From Pontixanthobacter sp. CEM42 (GTDB lineage: Bacteria; Pseudomonadota; Alphaproteobacteria; Sphingomonadales; Sphingomonadaceae), in contig NZ_JADQTN010000002.1 of assembly GCF_017812015.1 (NCBI RefSeq), forward strand, positions 62,001 to 126,000: a stretch of 64,000 nucleotides of DNA, given 5' to 3'. The notes beneath the pieces are model-generated. The model worked only from the letters and a program-made list of their open reading frames with translations, ran no database searches and was not told where the DNA came from. Every line of letters begins with the position of its first letter. The stretch's first letter is position 1. Of this stretch, positions 9,021 through 16,553 are shown in pieces. Position numbers and translations under genes: made by a program.

Positions 9021-9836
9021 ATGCCTGAATTACCAGAAGTTGAGACAACGGTTCGCGGCCTTGCAAAGTTCCTCGATGGCGAACGGATCGAGCGAGTAAC
9101 GCTTAACCGCCCCGATATGCGCCGTCCGTTCCCCGCTGATCTGGTCCAAATGGTGACCGGCGCAACTGTCACAGGATTGGGCCGCCGCGCCAAATACGGT
9201 CTGATTCACACCGACCGCGATTCGACCTTGATCTTCCACCTCGGGATGAGTGGCCGTTGGCGGATAGACCCTGAAGAGCCGGACAAGCACGATCATCTGG
9301 TGATCGACACGGCAGACCATCAATTCGCGTTGTGCGATCCGAGGCGGTTTGGGTGGGTTGATCTTGTGACCACCGATGCAATCGATCAATGGCCATCTAT
9401 CGCATCGCTTGGCCCCGAACCGCTTGGGCCTGACCTGACAGTCGACCACTTGAAGGCAGCTATCAACGGCCGATCGCAATCGATCAAACTGCTGCTGCTC
9501 GATCAACGGATCGTCGCAGGGCTTGGTAATATATATGTATGCGAGGCGCTCTATCGCGCGGGCATCCATCCGCGAAAGGCGGGCGGGAAAGTGTCGAAGC
9601 CTATGCTGACCCGCTTGATCCCAGAAATCGTCACGGTGCTGCAGCAATCGATCAAGGACGGTGGATCATCGCTAAGAGACTACGCCCAGCCCGATGGCGA
9701 ACTCGGCTACTTCGCTACTCGCTTCGCAGTTTATGGGCGAGAAGGTGAGCCCTGTGATCGGAATGATGGCGGAACCATTCGGCGGATCGAGCAAGGTGGG
9801 CGGAGCACGTGGTTCTGCCCAAAGTGTCAGAGGTAG
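9021..9836 (+). CDS. mutM: Formamidopyrimidine-DNA glycosylase (Fpg)
   Basis: This base-excision-repair glycosylase/AP lyase removes 8-oxoguanine and formamidopyrimidines. The start must be 9021, not the upstream in-frame ATG at 9009, because Pro2 of MPELPEVET is the catalytic nucleophile once Met is removed. Also seen are the catalytic Glu3, the lysine region GLGRRAKYGL, the helix-two-turn-helix (GLGNIYVCEALYRAGIHP) and a C-terminal zinc-finger hairpin with GGRSTWFCPKCQR. The first half of that finger reads GEPCDRNDGG, so one of the usual four Cys ligands is replaced by Asn. A structured repeat begins 46 bases after the stop. Confidence 0.96.
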   Translation: MPELPEVETTVRGLAKFLDGERIERVTLNRPDMRRPFPADLVQMVTGATVTGLGRRAKYGLIHTDRDSTLIFHLGMSGRWRIDPEEPDKHDHLVIDTADHQFALCDPRRFGWVDLVTTDAIDQWPSIASLGPEPLGPDLTVDHLKAAINGRSQSIKLLLLDQRIVAGLGNIYVCEALYRAGIHPRKAGGKVSKPMLTRLIPEIVTVLQQSIKDGGSSLRDYAQPDGELGYFATRFAVYGREGEPCDRNDGGTIRRIEQGGRSTWFCPKCQR

Positions 9837-9882
9837 GGGAACGGTCGAGAACACGCGTGCGGTGTGACGGACGTTGAAGGTG

Positions 9883-10131
9883 TTTGTTTTAGGCCCTGCG
9901 GGCGCGAGGCATCCGCCTCGCTGGCTTCCTCGCATAAGCTCGGGCGGCCGGTCGGCCTTGCGGTTCGCTAGTCGCGAACCGGATCACAGCGAACCAGCTC
10001 TCTCCTCCCTGTTCTAGGTCGCGGCAGTCATAGGGCCGACCGGCCCGCCCGCAGCGAAGTGACCGCCCGGGAACGAAAGCGAGGATAGCCAAGTGCCCAG
10101 ATGGGCACGCCGGCGCTTGAGGCTAAACAAG
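9883..10131 (+). repeat. Structured intergenic repeat, copy 1 (mutM-rpsT)
   Basis: This is one of three related elements of about 240 bp (others at 12424 and 25757). It opens TTTGTTTTAG and closes GCCGGCGCTTGAGGCTAAAC, an imperfect inverted repeat. Hairpins seen: A, GCGAGGC/GCCTCGC (9904-9921, loop ATCC); B, GGCC/GGCC (9946-9957); C, CGGTTCGC/GCGAACCG (9961-9981, loop TAGTC); D, GGGCC/GGCCC (10033-10046, loop GACC); and one private to this copy, GTGCCC/GGGCAC (10093-10108). CCTCGCATAAGCTCGGGCG between A and B is conserved in all copies. The rest of the mutM-rpsT gap (9837-9882 and 10132-10259) shows no gene; the latter should hold the rpsT promoter and leader. Confidence 0.9.
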
Positions 10132-10259
10132 CACAAAGAGCGTTGACGACTCACGCCTCCCTCGGTAAAGGGCGCGCTTTCCGGCAGGCAACTGCCGTTT
10201 CCGAACGAACCAATTAAAGAATTCCGGCCGCTTTTGTGGCGGCCCGATAAAGGACAGAC

Positions 10260-10520
10260 ATGGCCAATACTCGGCAAGCCCGCAAACGCATCCGTCGCAA
10301 CGATCGCCGCGCTGAAATCAATGGCGCGCGCATGAGCCGCATCCGCGGTTTCGTGAAGAAGGTCGAAAGCGCCATCGAAGGCGGCGACAAAAAAGTTGCA
10401 GCCGAGGCTCTTAAAGACGCGCAGCCTGAACTGGCGCGCGGTGTTGCTCGCGGGGTGATGCATAAGAACACAGCGGCACGCAAAATGTCGCGTCTCTCGA
10501 AGCGAGTCGCAGCGCTCTGA
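10260..10520 (+). CDS. rpsT: 30S ribosomal protein S20
   Basis: S20 binds 16S rRNA in the small ribosomal subunit. The 86-residue product is highly basic, with the classic start [20 protein letters not shown] and the three-helix pattern ending in [16 protein letters not shown]. Length and composition are typical. It is a single-gene unit: the upstream gap carries the structured repeat and a strong terminator follows. It stands about 460 bases ahead of dnaA, in the same direction. Confidence 0.98.
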   Translation: MANTRQARKRIRRNDRRAEINGARMSRIRGFVKKVESAIEGGDKKVAAEALKDAQPELARGVARGVMHKNTAARKMSRLSKRVAAL

Positions 10521-10574
10521 TTCGGTCCATGGTGGAGCGATTCGCTCCATTTTGGACATGCAAAAACACATTGA

Positions 10575-10603
10575 GGTCGGTGCCAATGGCGCCGACCTTT
10601 TTT
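10575..10603 (+). terminator. Rho-independent terminator after rpsT
   Basis: A ten-pair stem (GGTCGGTGCC with GGCGCCGACC, one G-U pair) around a three-base loop is followed by six T residues. It is 54 bases past the rpsT stop and separates rpsT from dnaA. Between here and dnaA (about 370 bases) I find no gene and no clear DnaA box (TTATNCACA), so nothing marks an origin in this gap. Confidence 0.92.
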
Positions 10604-10864
10604 GTTGCAGTGCGAAGACTCGGGCGGTTCGGCTGAGTCGTCCTCCAGAACCCTAGGTGACTCCACGATTCGCGCGTCATTATGGCGAAAATGCAGAGTA
10701 AACAGCCTGTTAAACGGAGGCCTGCGGGGTTGCGGCGAGTCAACCGAAATATTTCAGATTTTTTGCAATATCCCCCCTTGCTTCACGCCGCCACGCGTTC
10801 ATAACTAGCTGCGTGCTCAGGGCCGGACAGCCGGAGCTTTATAGAATTTATGCAATGGGGGGAG

Positions 10865-10909
10865 CCCGGAACATTCGATTCCGGGACGTGGCAGCGCTAT
10901 GCCATTTTT
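10865..10909 (+). promoter_or_regulatory. Paired hairpins in the dnaA leader, terminator-like
   Basis: Upstream of dnaA a perfect seven-pair hairpin (CCCGGAA at 10865-10871 with TTCCGGG at 10879-10885) is followed by a five-pair hairpin (TGGCA at 10889-10893 with TGCCA at 10900-10904) running into TTTTT. The second has the form of a weak intrinsic terminator, so the pair could act as an attenuator, with 67 bases left to the dnaA start. This is an inference from structure only. Confidence 0.4.
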
Positions 10910-10976
10910 CTTCCAATGCTTGGGGACATAACAAGCCGGCATTCTTGATCGGCATTTGCGGGATTTGGGCAAAGTA

Positions 10977-12419
10977 ATGGCAACGAAAAAGGATGGCACC
11001 GAAGATCTTGAAGCAGTGAATTTGGCTGCCGATTGGTCGGACATCAGCCAGGGATTGCGGAAAGATTTGGGGCACCAACTGCACAGCCAATGGATCAAGC
11101 CGATTCAGGTTGGCGGTTTCTGCAAGGATACCGGTACGCTTGATCTCTATCTGCCAACCGAATTTTCCGCGAATTGGGTTCAGGACCGATTCGCTGATCG
11201 CCTCTCGCTCGCCTGGAAAATCGCCAAGAGCGATATCCGCAATGTTCGCATTCAAGTTCACCCTGGCCGCCGCAAGCTGCCCGATATGAATTTGAGCGGC
11301 GATTATGCGGGCGGCCCAAGCGCTGCCAATGATCGCGGCGACTCGTCGATGATCGCAGTGGCCGCAGGCACTATTGGTGAACAAGGCTTCACTTCGTCGG
11401 TTGGCCTCGACCCGTCACTAACCTTTGCCGCTTTCGTGACTGGCGAAACCAATATTCTTGGCTGCAACGCTGCGCAGCGTATGGCGGCGACCGAGACACC
11501 ACAATTCAGCCCGCTCTATCTCAAAGCAGCAACCGGTCAGGGTAAGACCCACCTGATGCACGCGATTGGCCACGCCTATCTGGCTGCGCATCCGCGCTCA
11601 CGCATTTTCTACTGCTCTGCCGAGCGCTTTATGGTTGAGTTCGTTCAGGCTCTGAAACAGAACCAGATGATCGAGTTCAAAGCGCGACTGCGCAGCTTCG
11701 ATCTGCTGCTGGTTGACGACATTCAATTCATCATCGGCAAAGCGTCGGCTCAGGAAGAGCTGCTCTACACAATCGATGCGCTGCTGGCTGAAGGTAAACG
11801 CCTCGTCTTTGCCGCCGACCGCGCACCACAAGCGCTTGACGGTGTCGAGCCGCGCTTACTGAGCCGCCTGTCGATGGGTCTGGTCGCAGACATCGCGCCT
11901 GCCGATATCGAATTGCGCCGTAAGATTCTCGAATCAAAACTGACACGCTTTGCACCGCTCGAAGTACCAGCCGATGTGATCGAATTCCTCGCTCGCACCA
12001 TCACCCGCAACGTGCGCGAGCTGGTCGGCGGCCTTAACAAGCTGATCGCCTATGCACAGCTGACCGGTCAGACCGTATCGCTGCAACTCGCCGAAGAGCA
12101 ACTGACCGATATTCTCTCGGCCAATCGCCGGCGGATTACGATTGATGAAATCCAGCGGACCGTATGCCAGTTTTACCGCATCGACCGCAGCGAAATGAGC
12201 AGCAAACGCCGCGCGCGTGCTGTGGTCCGCCCTCGTCAGGTCGCAATGTACCTATCCAAAGTGCTGACGCCGCGCAGCTATCCGGAGATTGGCCGCAAAT
12301 TCGGTGGCCGCGACCACTCGACAGTAATCCACGCTGTGCGCCTGATCGAAGATCTGCGTGAGCGCGATGCGGATATGGACGGCGATGTGCGGAGCTTGCT
12401 GCGTCAGTTGGAGAGTTAG
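10977..12419 (+). CDS. dnaA: Chromosomal replication initiator protein DnaA
   Basis: DnaA binds and melts the replication origin. Domain I (about residues 10-90) is followed by a short variable domain II, the AAA+ domain III with Walker B (LLLVDDIQF) and sensor regions (ADRAPQALDGVEPRLLSRL), and the DNA-binding domain IV with the signature FGGRDHSTVIHAVRLI. The Walker A reads AATGQGKTH: the lysine and threonine are kept but the two leading glycines of the usual GGTGLGKTH are alanines. The ATG at 10977 is preferred over an in-frame TTG at 10956. The protein has 480 residues, normal length. A structured repeat starts four bases past its stop. Confidence 0.97.
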   Translation: MATKKDGTEDLEAVNLAADWSDISQGLRKDLGHQLHSQWIKPIQVGGFCKDTGTLDLYLPTEFSANWVQDRFADRLSLAWKIAKSDIRNVRIQVHPGRRKLPDMNLSGDYAGGPSAANDRGDSSMIAVAAGTIGEQGFTSSVGLDPSLTFAAFVTGETNILGCNAAQRMAATETPQFSPLYLKAATGQGKTHLMHAIGHAYLAAHPRSRIFYCSAERFMVEFVQALKQNQMIEFKARLRSFDLLLVDDIQFIIGKASAQEELLYTIDALLAEGKRLVFAADRAPQALDGVEPRLLSRLSMGLVADIAPADIELRRKILESKLTRFAPLEVPADVIEFLARTITRNVRELVGGLNKLIAYAQLTGQTVSLQLAEEQLTDILSANRRRITIDEIQRTVCQFYRIDRSEMSSKRRARAVVRPRQVAMYLSKVLTPRSYPEIGRKFGGRDHSTVIHAVRLIEDLRERDADMDGDVRSLLRQLES

Positions 12420-12423
12420 GTTT

Positions 12424-12660
12424 TTTGTTTTAGTCCCTCAGTCGCCGGGCGCGAGCCATCCGGCTCGCTTGGCTACCTCGCATAAGCTCGGGCGCGCAGT
12501 CGCGCTTGCGGTCAGCTAGTCGCTGACCGAATATTCCAAGCTATCAGGCTCGGACTCGTTCTTGGCCACGGCAGTCAGAGGGCGACTGCCCGACGCGCGT
12601 TTAGCGCGGTAGCCTAAGGGAGCGAATGCGACCGCCGGCGCTTGAGGCTAAGCAAACAAA
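12424..12660 (+). repeat. Structured intergenic repeat, copy 2 (dnaA-moeB)
   Basis: This is the second copy of the element also found at 9883 and 25757, in sense orientation four bases after the dnaA stop. It opens TTTGTTTTAG. The closing helix pairs CCTCAGTCGCCGG (12436-12448) with CCGGCGCTTGAGG (12635-12647). Inner hairpins: A, GCGAGCC/GGCTCGC (12451-12468, loop ATCC); B, GCGC/GCGC (12494-12505, loop AGTC); C, CGGTCAGC/GCTGACCG (12509-12529, loop TAGTC); D, GGGC/GCCC (12580-12591, loop GACT); E, CGCGC/GCGCG (12594-12608). Stems A, C and D differ from copy 1 at positions that change together on both strands. The remaining 41 bases to the next gene show nothing else. Confidence 0.9.
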
Positions 12661-12701
12661 ACTCATCGACAGTCCGTTCACACCCTGCCAACAGCCTATC
12701 C

Positions 12702-13475
12702 ATGGCCTTATCCCCCGAACGCCTTGACCGTTTTGCGCGTCACATTGTGATCCCCGAAATCGGCGGCGTGGGACAAGTCGCGCTGGCCGATGCGCAGATA
12801 ACGCTGGTTGGTCTAGGCGGGATCGGCAGCCCGGTACTGCAATATCTGGCGGGTGCTGGCATCGGACGGATTACGCTGATCGATGACGGCGATGTGGAGC
12901 TATCCAACCTCCAACGCCAAACCATCTATACGCAGCGCGATGTTGGCCATTCGAAAGCAGTCGCTGCACGGCGCTGGCTCTCCAATTTTGATACACACAT
13001 ATCAGTCGATGTTCGCGATGACCGGATCTCTGCCAACAACGTTCATGCAATCCTGGAAGGCTCGCAGCTGGTTCTCGACGGCACCGACAATTTCGCAACC
13101 CGCCTCGCCGTGTCGGATGCCTGCGTCGCAATGGGCATTCCGCTTCTCAGCGCCGCAGTAGGGCGCTTCCAAGGGCAAGTCGCTGCCTTTGCTGGGCATT
13201 TGCCCGACCAGTCATGCTATCGCTGCTATGTCGGTGATGCATTCGATGCCGATGATTGCGACACTTGCGCCGATGATGGAATGCTCGGCGCGATGGCCGG
13301 ATGGGCTGGCAGCTTCGCCGCGATGCAAGCGATCCGCATTCTGCTCGACGGCAAATCTGCGTTGGGCGATCCCGGTTGGGCCAAACTACATATGCTTGAC
13401 GGGTTAAAGCCTGCGATGCGCACGCTGACCATTGCGAAGGATCCAGAGTGCAAGGCCTGTTCCGCGATCTCCTAA
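12702..13475 (+). CDS. moeB: MoeB/ThiF-like E1 adenylyltransferase
   Basis: This enzyme of the ubiquitin-activating E1 superfamily adenylates the C-terminal glycine of a sulfur-carrier protein (MoaD or ThiS) for molybdopterin or thiamine synthesis. It shows the nucleotide loop LVGLGGIGSP, the Arg finger region (ELSNLQRQTIY), LVLDGTDNFATRLAVSDAC and two zinc CxxC pairs (CYRCY and CKAC), with CDTCADDG just after the first. The 257-residue length and lack of a rhodanese domain fit MoeB or ThiF; the choice between them cannot be made from sequence here. The start at 12702 is the first Met after the repeat; upstream in-frame codons fall inside the repeat. Confidence 0.88.
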   Translation: MALSPERLDRFARHIVIPEIGGVGQVALADAQITLVGLGGIGSPVLQYLAGAGIGRITLIDDGDVELSNLQRQTIYTQRDVGHSKAVAARRWLSNFDTHISVDVRDDRISANNVHAILEGSQLVLDGTDNFATRLAVSDACVAMGIPLLSAAVGRFQGQVAAFAGHLPDQSCYRCYVGDAFDADDCDTCADDGMLGAMAGWAGSFAAMQAIRILLDGKSALGDPGWAKLHMLDGLKPAMRTLTIAKDPECKACSAIS

Positions 13476-13485
13476 AATTCCGACG

Positions 13486-13944
13486 CTATTTCTGTGCCGG
13501 ATAATATGAGACCCGGCGAATTAGTCCGTCTTCCATTTCATAAATGGCAAGTGAGGATTGCTCGCGATCCTTGCCATCAGAGTCGGTCCAATGCGCAGTT
13601 TCGCGCATCACCAGAAAGCGACCGTTCTCAATGATGTCTCCGACTGTGCTCCGCGGAATCATCGGCGAGTCGAAATAATCGGTCATCTGTGCGACCAGAG
13701 AATCGCGCCCATCGGCCACCACTTCGGATTTAGCGCCTTCGATTGCGATCCATTGAATGTCCGGGTGCATAAGCGCGCGCATCGCATCGGCATCCTTGGC
13801 GTTATAGGCGTCTACATAGGACGTAACCTTGGCAACCTGCGCGCTGACCTCATGGGCCGCCACGCCAGCACCAGCACCAGCACCAGCAGGAACACCGGCC
13901 ACAAACAGTGCTGCGACCATACTTAGTGTATTGATCCGCTTCAT
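13486..13944 (-). CDS. Exported SnoaL/NTF2-like protein
   Basis: This is a 152-residue protein with an N-terminal signal peptide (MKRINTLSMVAALFVAG) and an NTF2-like cone fold: SYVDAYNAKDADAMRALMHP is the typical first helix pair, followed by DIQWIAIEG and HWTDSDGKDREQSSLAIYEM. It is probably periplasmic. The signal region contains an Ala-Gly run (GAGAGAG) encoded by a short tandem repeat on the plus strand at about 13866-13890 (repeats of CCAGCA), which may vary in length between strains. No catalytic residues can be assigned. It is convergent with the MoeB-like gene, ten bases apart. Confidence 0.8.
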   Translation of the reverse strand: MKRINTLSMVAALFVAGVPAGAGAGAGVAAHEVSAQVAKVTSYVDAYNAKDADAMRALMHPDIQWIAIEGAKSEVVADGRDSLVAQMTDYFDSPMIPRSTVGDIIENGRFLVMRETAHWTDSDGKDREQSSLAIYEMEDGLIRRVSYYPAQK

Positions 13945-13967
13945 CGTTGTTTCTCCCTCACCGAGTT

Positions 13968-14681
13968 CTAACCTGCATCCACTAGTTCATCCACCCACGC
14001 AGGCACAATCTCGGTCGCCGGGCCCAGCCGAGTCTCATGAAACCAACTCGATCCCTCGCTCCGTTCCAGGTTGAGCTCCAGCGTCTCGACGCCCATTTCC
14101 CGGGCATCGCGAACAAAGCCCGCTGCCGGATAGACTGCGCCCGATGTTCCGATTGAGACGAACAGGTCAGCCCGCCGCAAAGCTCCGTAAATCTCTTCCA
14201 TCCGGTAAGGCATTTCGCCGAACCAGACGATGTCGGGACGCAGCGCCGGCGCACCGCAAGCCGGGCACGTTGGTCTATCGATCAAAGTCCCCGTCCAGCG
14301 TGAGCGAGCGTCACAGGCAGTGCACCATGCGTTTAAAAGCTCGCCATGCATATACAGGACGTTCTTCGCACCTGCTCTCTCATGCAAATCATCGACATTT
14401 TGCGTGACGATTAGGACGTCGCCATCAGGTTCACGTTCCAAGCGCGCCAAGGCATGATGCGCCGCGTTGGGTTCCTTCGTCTGCACAGCCTCACGCCGCA
14501 TGTCGTAGAAGCGTAGAACCAGATCGGGATCACGCTGGAACGCCTCGGGTGTGGCGACATCTTCGACGCGGTGTTGCTCCCACAGGCCTCCACCGTCCCG
14601 GAACGTATCGATCCCGCTTTCCGCGCTTACACCAGCGCCTGTCAGAATCACGATATTGCGGTTGTTGCCCATGTCCCCCAT
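13968..14681 (-). CDS. cobB: NAD-dependent protein deacylase, sirtuin family
   Basis: This sirtuin removes acyl groups from lysines using NAD+. The NAD-binding signature GAGVSAESGI, TQNVDDLHERAG and the catalytic His region YMHGELLNAWC are all present, with a zinc module CTAC plus CPACG. The YDMRR stretch carries the Tyr-x-x-Arg pair typical of class III sirtuins, which prefer succinyl or malonyl lysine. The exact start is uncertain: Met codons at 14690, 14681 and 14672 all precede the NRNIVILTGAG strand. It is divergent from dapB with a very short gap of about 45 bases, so their promoters must overlap the coding ends. Confidence 0.93.
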   Translation of the reverse strand: MGDMGNNRNIVILTGAGVSAESGIDTFRDGGGLWEQHRVEDVATPEAFQRDPDLVLRFYDMRREAVQTKEPNAAHHALARLEREPDGDVLIVTQNVDDLHERAGAKNVLYMHGELLNAWCTACDARSRWTGTLIDRPTCPACGAPALRPDIVWFGEMPYRMEEIYGALRRADLFVSIGTSGAVYPAAGFVRDAREMGVETLELNLERSEGSSWFHETRLGPATEIVPAWVDELVDAG

Positions 14682-14725
14682 GAAGCACATGCGCCTCGCG
14701 AAACACAAGGCGGAGTGGAGAAGCA

Positions 14726-15457
14726 ATGACGACTATCGGAATTATCGGCAGCAAAGGCCGAATGGGGCAAGCTTTGCAGCAAGCCATCGCAGATGCGGGG
14801 CATGACTATGCTGGCGGAGCGGACCAGGGCGATGATGTTGGCGCATTGGCCGCCAAGGCAGATGTGTTGGTCGATTTCTCTGCGCCTGCTGCGCTGTCTC
14901 ATAATTTGGATGCTGCAATCAAAGCAGGTATCCCGATTGTAATCGGTACAACCGGTCTGGAAAACTCTCACCATACTGCCATTGATGCCGCTGCGCAGAC
15001 AATCGCTGTCCTGCAAACCGGCAATACGTCACTCGGCGTGACTTTGCTGGCTCACCTGGTCGAAGAAGCCTCCTCCAAGCTCGGCGATGAGTGGGATATC
15101 GAGATTGTCGAGATGCACCACCGGATGAAAGTTGATGCCCCATCGGGAACTGCGCTCTTGCTGGGCGAGGCGGCTGCTGAAGGTCGCAGCATCGACCTTG
15201 CGATCAATTCAGAACGCGGCAGAGACGGCCAAACCGGCGCGCGCGAACAAGGCGCAATCGGCTTCGCCAGCCTGCGCGGCGGGACTGCAGCAGGTGACCA
15301 CAGTGTGACTTTTGCGGGTAATGAAGAACGCATCACTCTCACTCACAACGCTGAAAACCGCATGATCTTTGCAAGAGGCGCGGTGAAGGCTGCGGAGTGG
15401 TTAGCTGGAAAAGGTGCGGGACGGTATTCGATGCAGGATGTGCTCGATTTAGACTAA
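14726..15457 (+). CDS. dapB: 4-hydroxy-tetrahydrodipicolinate reductase
   Basis: DapB reduces dihydrodipicolinate in the diaminopimelate/lysine pathway, using NAD(P)H. The N-terminal Rossmann loop (IIGSKGRMGQALQ), GTTG at about residue 76, and the substrate-binding motif with catalytic His and Lys (EMHHRMKVDAPSGTALLLG) are intact. Length is 243 residues, slightly short of the 250-270 common in the family but with all motifs. GGAG precedes the start. dapE, another gene of the same pathway, lies 1.1 kb downstream on the other strand. Confidence 0.97.
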   Translation: MTTIGIIGSKGRMGQALQQAIADAGHDYAGGADQGDDVGALAAKADVLVDFSAPAALSHNLDAAIKAGIPIVIGTTGLENSHHTAIDAAAQTIAVLQTGNTSLGVTLLAHLVEEASSKLGDEWDIEIVEMHHRMKVDAPSGTALLLGEAAAEGRSIDLAINSERGRDGQTGAREQGAIGFASLRGGTAAGDHSVTFAGNEERITLTHNAENRMIFARGAVKAAEWLAGKGAGRYSMQDVLDLD

Positions 15458-15484
15458 TCCAAGAGAACGAGAAGGAACTCCAAA

Positions 15485-15886
15485 ATGTCAGTTGAGAACG
15501 TAGCTTTGATCAAGGGCCTCTATGCCGATTTTACCTCTGGCAATGTCCCTGGCGTATTAGGCGCAATGAGCCCGGATATCGTGTGGAACGAAGCTAATAA
15601 TTTCCCTTACGCAGACGGTAATCCCTATATCGGCCCAGAAGCCGTTGCCGAGGGTGTGTTTATGCGCTGTGCAACCGAATGGGACGGTTTTGGAGTCGAA
15701 ATGGACGCGATCCATGATGCTGGCGATACGGTCATAGCTCTTGGTCATTATGTCGGAACATACAAAGCGACCGGCAAAACTCAGCGGACGCAGGCTGTCC
15801 ATGTGTGGACGATCGAAGGCGGCAGGTCCGTGAAATTCCAACAATATGCCGACACATTGCACGTCGCACAGGTGACTGCAGTCTAA
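15485..15886 (+). CDS. SnoaL-like NTF2 superfamily protein
   Basis: This is a 133-residue single-domain protein with the SnoaL/NTF2-like pattern: the first helix MSVENVALIKGLYADFTSGN, then the VLGAMSPDIVWNE turn and the strand ALGHYVGTYKATGKTQRTQA. There is no signal peptide, so it should be cytoplasmic. The family includes ketosteroid isomerase-like enzymes and proteins with no known activity, so no reaction can be assigned. AAGGAACT lies before the start. It sits between dapB and nth, four bases ahead of nth, and is probably cotranscribed with them. Confidence 0.85.
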   Translation: MSVENVALIKGLYADFTSGNVPGVLGAMSPDIVWNEANNFPYADGNPYIGPEAVAEGVFMRCATEWDGFGVEMDAIHDAGDTVIALGHYVGTYKATGKTQRTQAVHVWTIEGGRSVKFQQYADTLHVAQVTAV

Positions 15887-15890
15887 CCAA

Positions 15891-16553
15891 ATGACCAACG
15901 ACCAAATCTTCGAGTTTTTCCGCCGCTTGGCAGAGGATAATCCTGAGCCAGAGACCGAGTTGGAATATGGCAATGCCTACCAACTTGTTGTCGCGGTGGC
16001 TCTGTCCGCGCAGGCGACAGATGTTGGGGTGAACAAGGCGACGCGGAAGTTGTTTGCTGAGGTGACCACGCCGGAACAGATGGTTGCGCTGGGTGAAGAC
16101 GGACTGAAGGAACACATCAAGACGATTGGTTTGTTCAACTCCAAAGCCAAGAATGTTATTCTCCTCTCGCAGCGGTTGATTGATCATTATGGCAGTGAAG
16201 TGCCTGATGATCGGGACGAGCTTGTCACTCTGCCGGGTGTCGGGCGCAAGACGGCCAATGTCGTGCTCAATTGCTGGTTCAAGCAGGAGACATTTGCGGT
16301 CGACACGCATATTTTTCGGATGGGTAACCGGACCGGTCTGGCCAAAGGCAAGACACCCGAGGCGGTTGAGAAGAAGCTCGATAAGTGGGTTCCGCAACCC
16401 TTCCGCCTCCACGCGCACCACTGGTTGATCCTACATGGTCGCTATATCTGCAAAGCGCGCGCACCCGAATGCTGGCGCTGCCAACTGACTGATCTGTGCA
16501 GCTTTCGAAAGAAGGTGTTGGAAGCACCTAAGCGCCGAGAACGGCCTTCGTGA
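15891..16553 (+). CDS. nth: Endonuclease III
   Basis: This is a DNA glycosylase/AP lyase for oxidised pyrimidines. The helix-hairpin-helix with catalytic Lys is LPGVGRKTANVVL, the catalytic Asp is in VDTHIFRMGNR, and the iron-sulfur loop has perfect spacing C-x6-C-x2-C-x5-C (CKARAPECWRCQLTDLC). The product has 220 residues. It begins four bases after the SnoaL-like gene. Its last 26 bases overlap the convergent dapE stop region, so the two C-terminal ends are encoded on opposite strands of the same DNA. Confidence 0.97.
   Translation: MTNDQIFEFFRRLAEDNPEPETELEYGNAYQLVVAVALSAQATDVGVNKATRKLFAEVTTPEQMVALGEDGLKEHIKTIGLFNSKAKNVILLSQRLIDHYGSEVPDDRDELVTLPGVGRKTANVVLNCWFKQETFAVDTHIFRMGNRTGLAKGKTPEAVEKKLDKWVPQPFRLHAHHWLILHGRYICKARAPECWRCQLTDLCSFRKKVLEAPKRRERPS

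Noticed and set aside
10850-10948. A 32-codon frame (MQWGEPGTFDSGTWQ...) in the dnaA leader
   Set aside because: GGAG lies too far upstream and the frame overlaps the hairpins; coding support is too weak to list as a gene.
12424-12660. Repeat element as an integron attC site or a tRNA-like gene
   Set aside because: It lacks the attC core GTTRRRY ends and has no cloverleaf or CCA; several independent hairpins are present instead.
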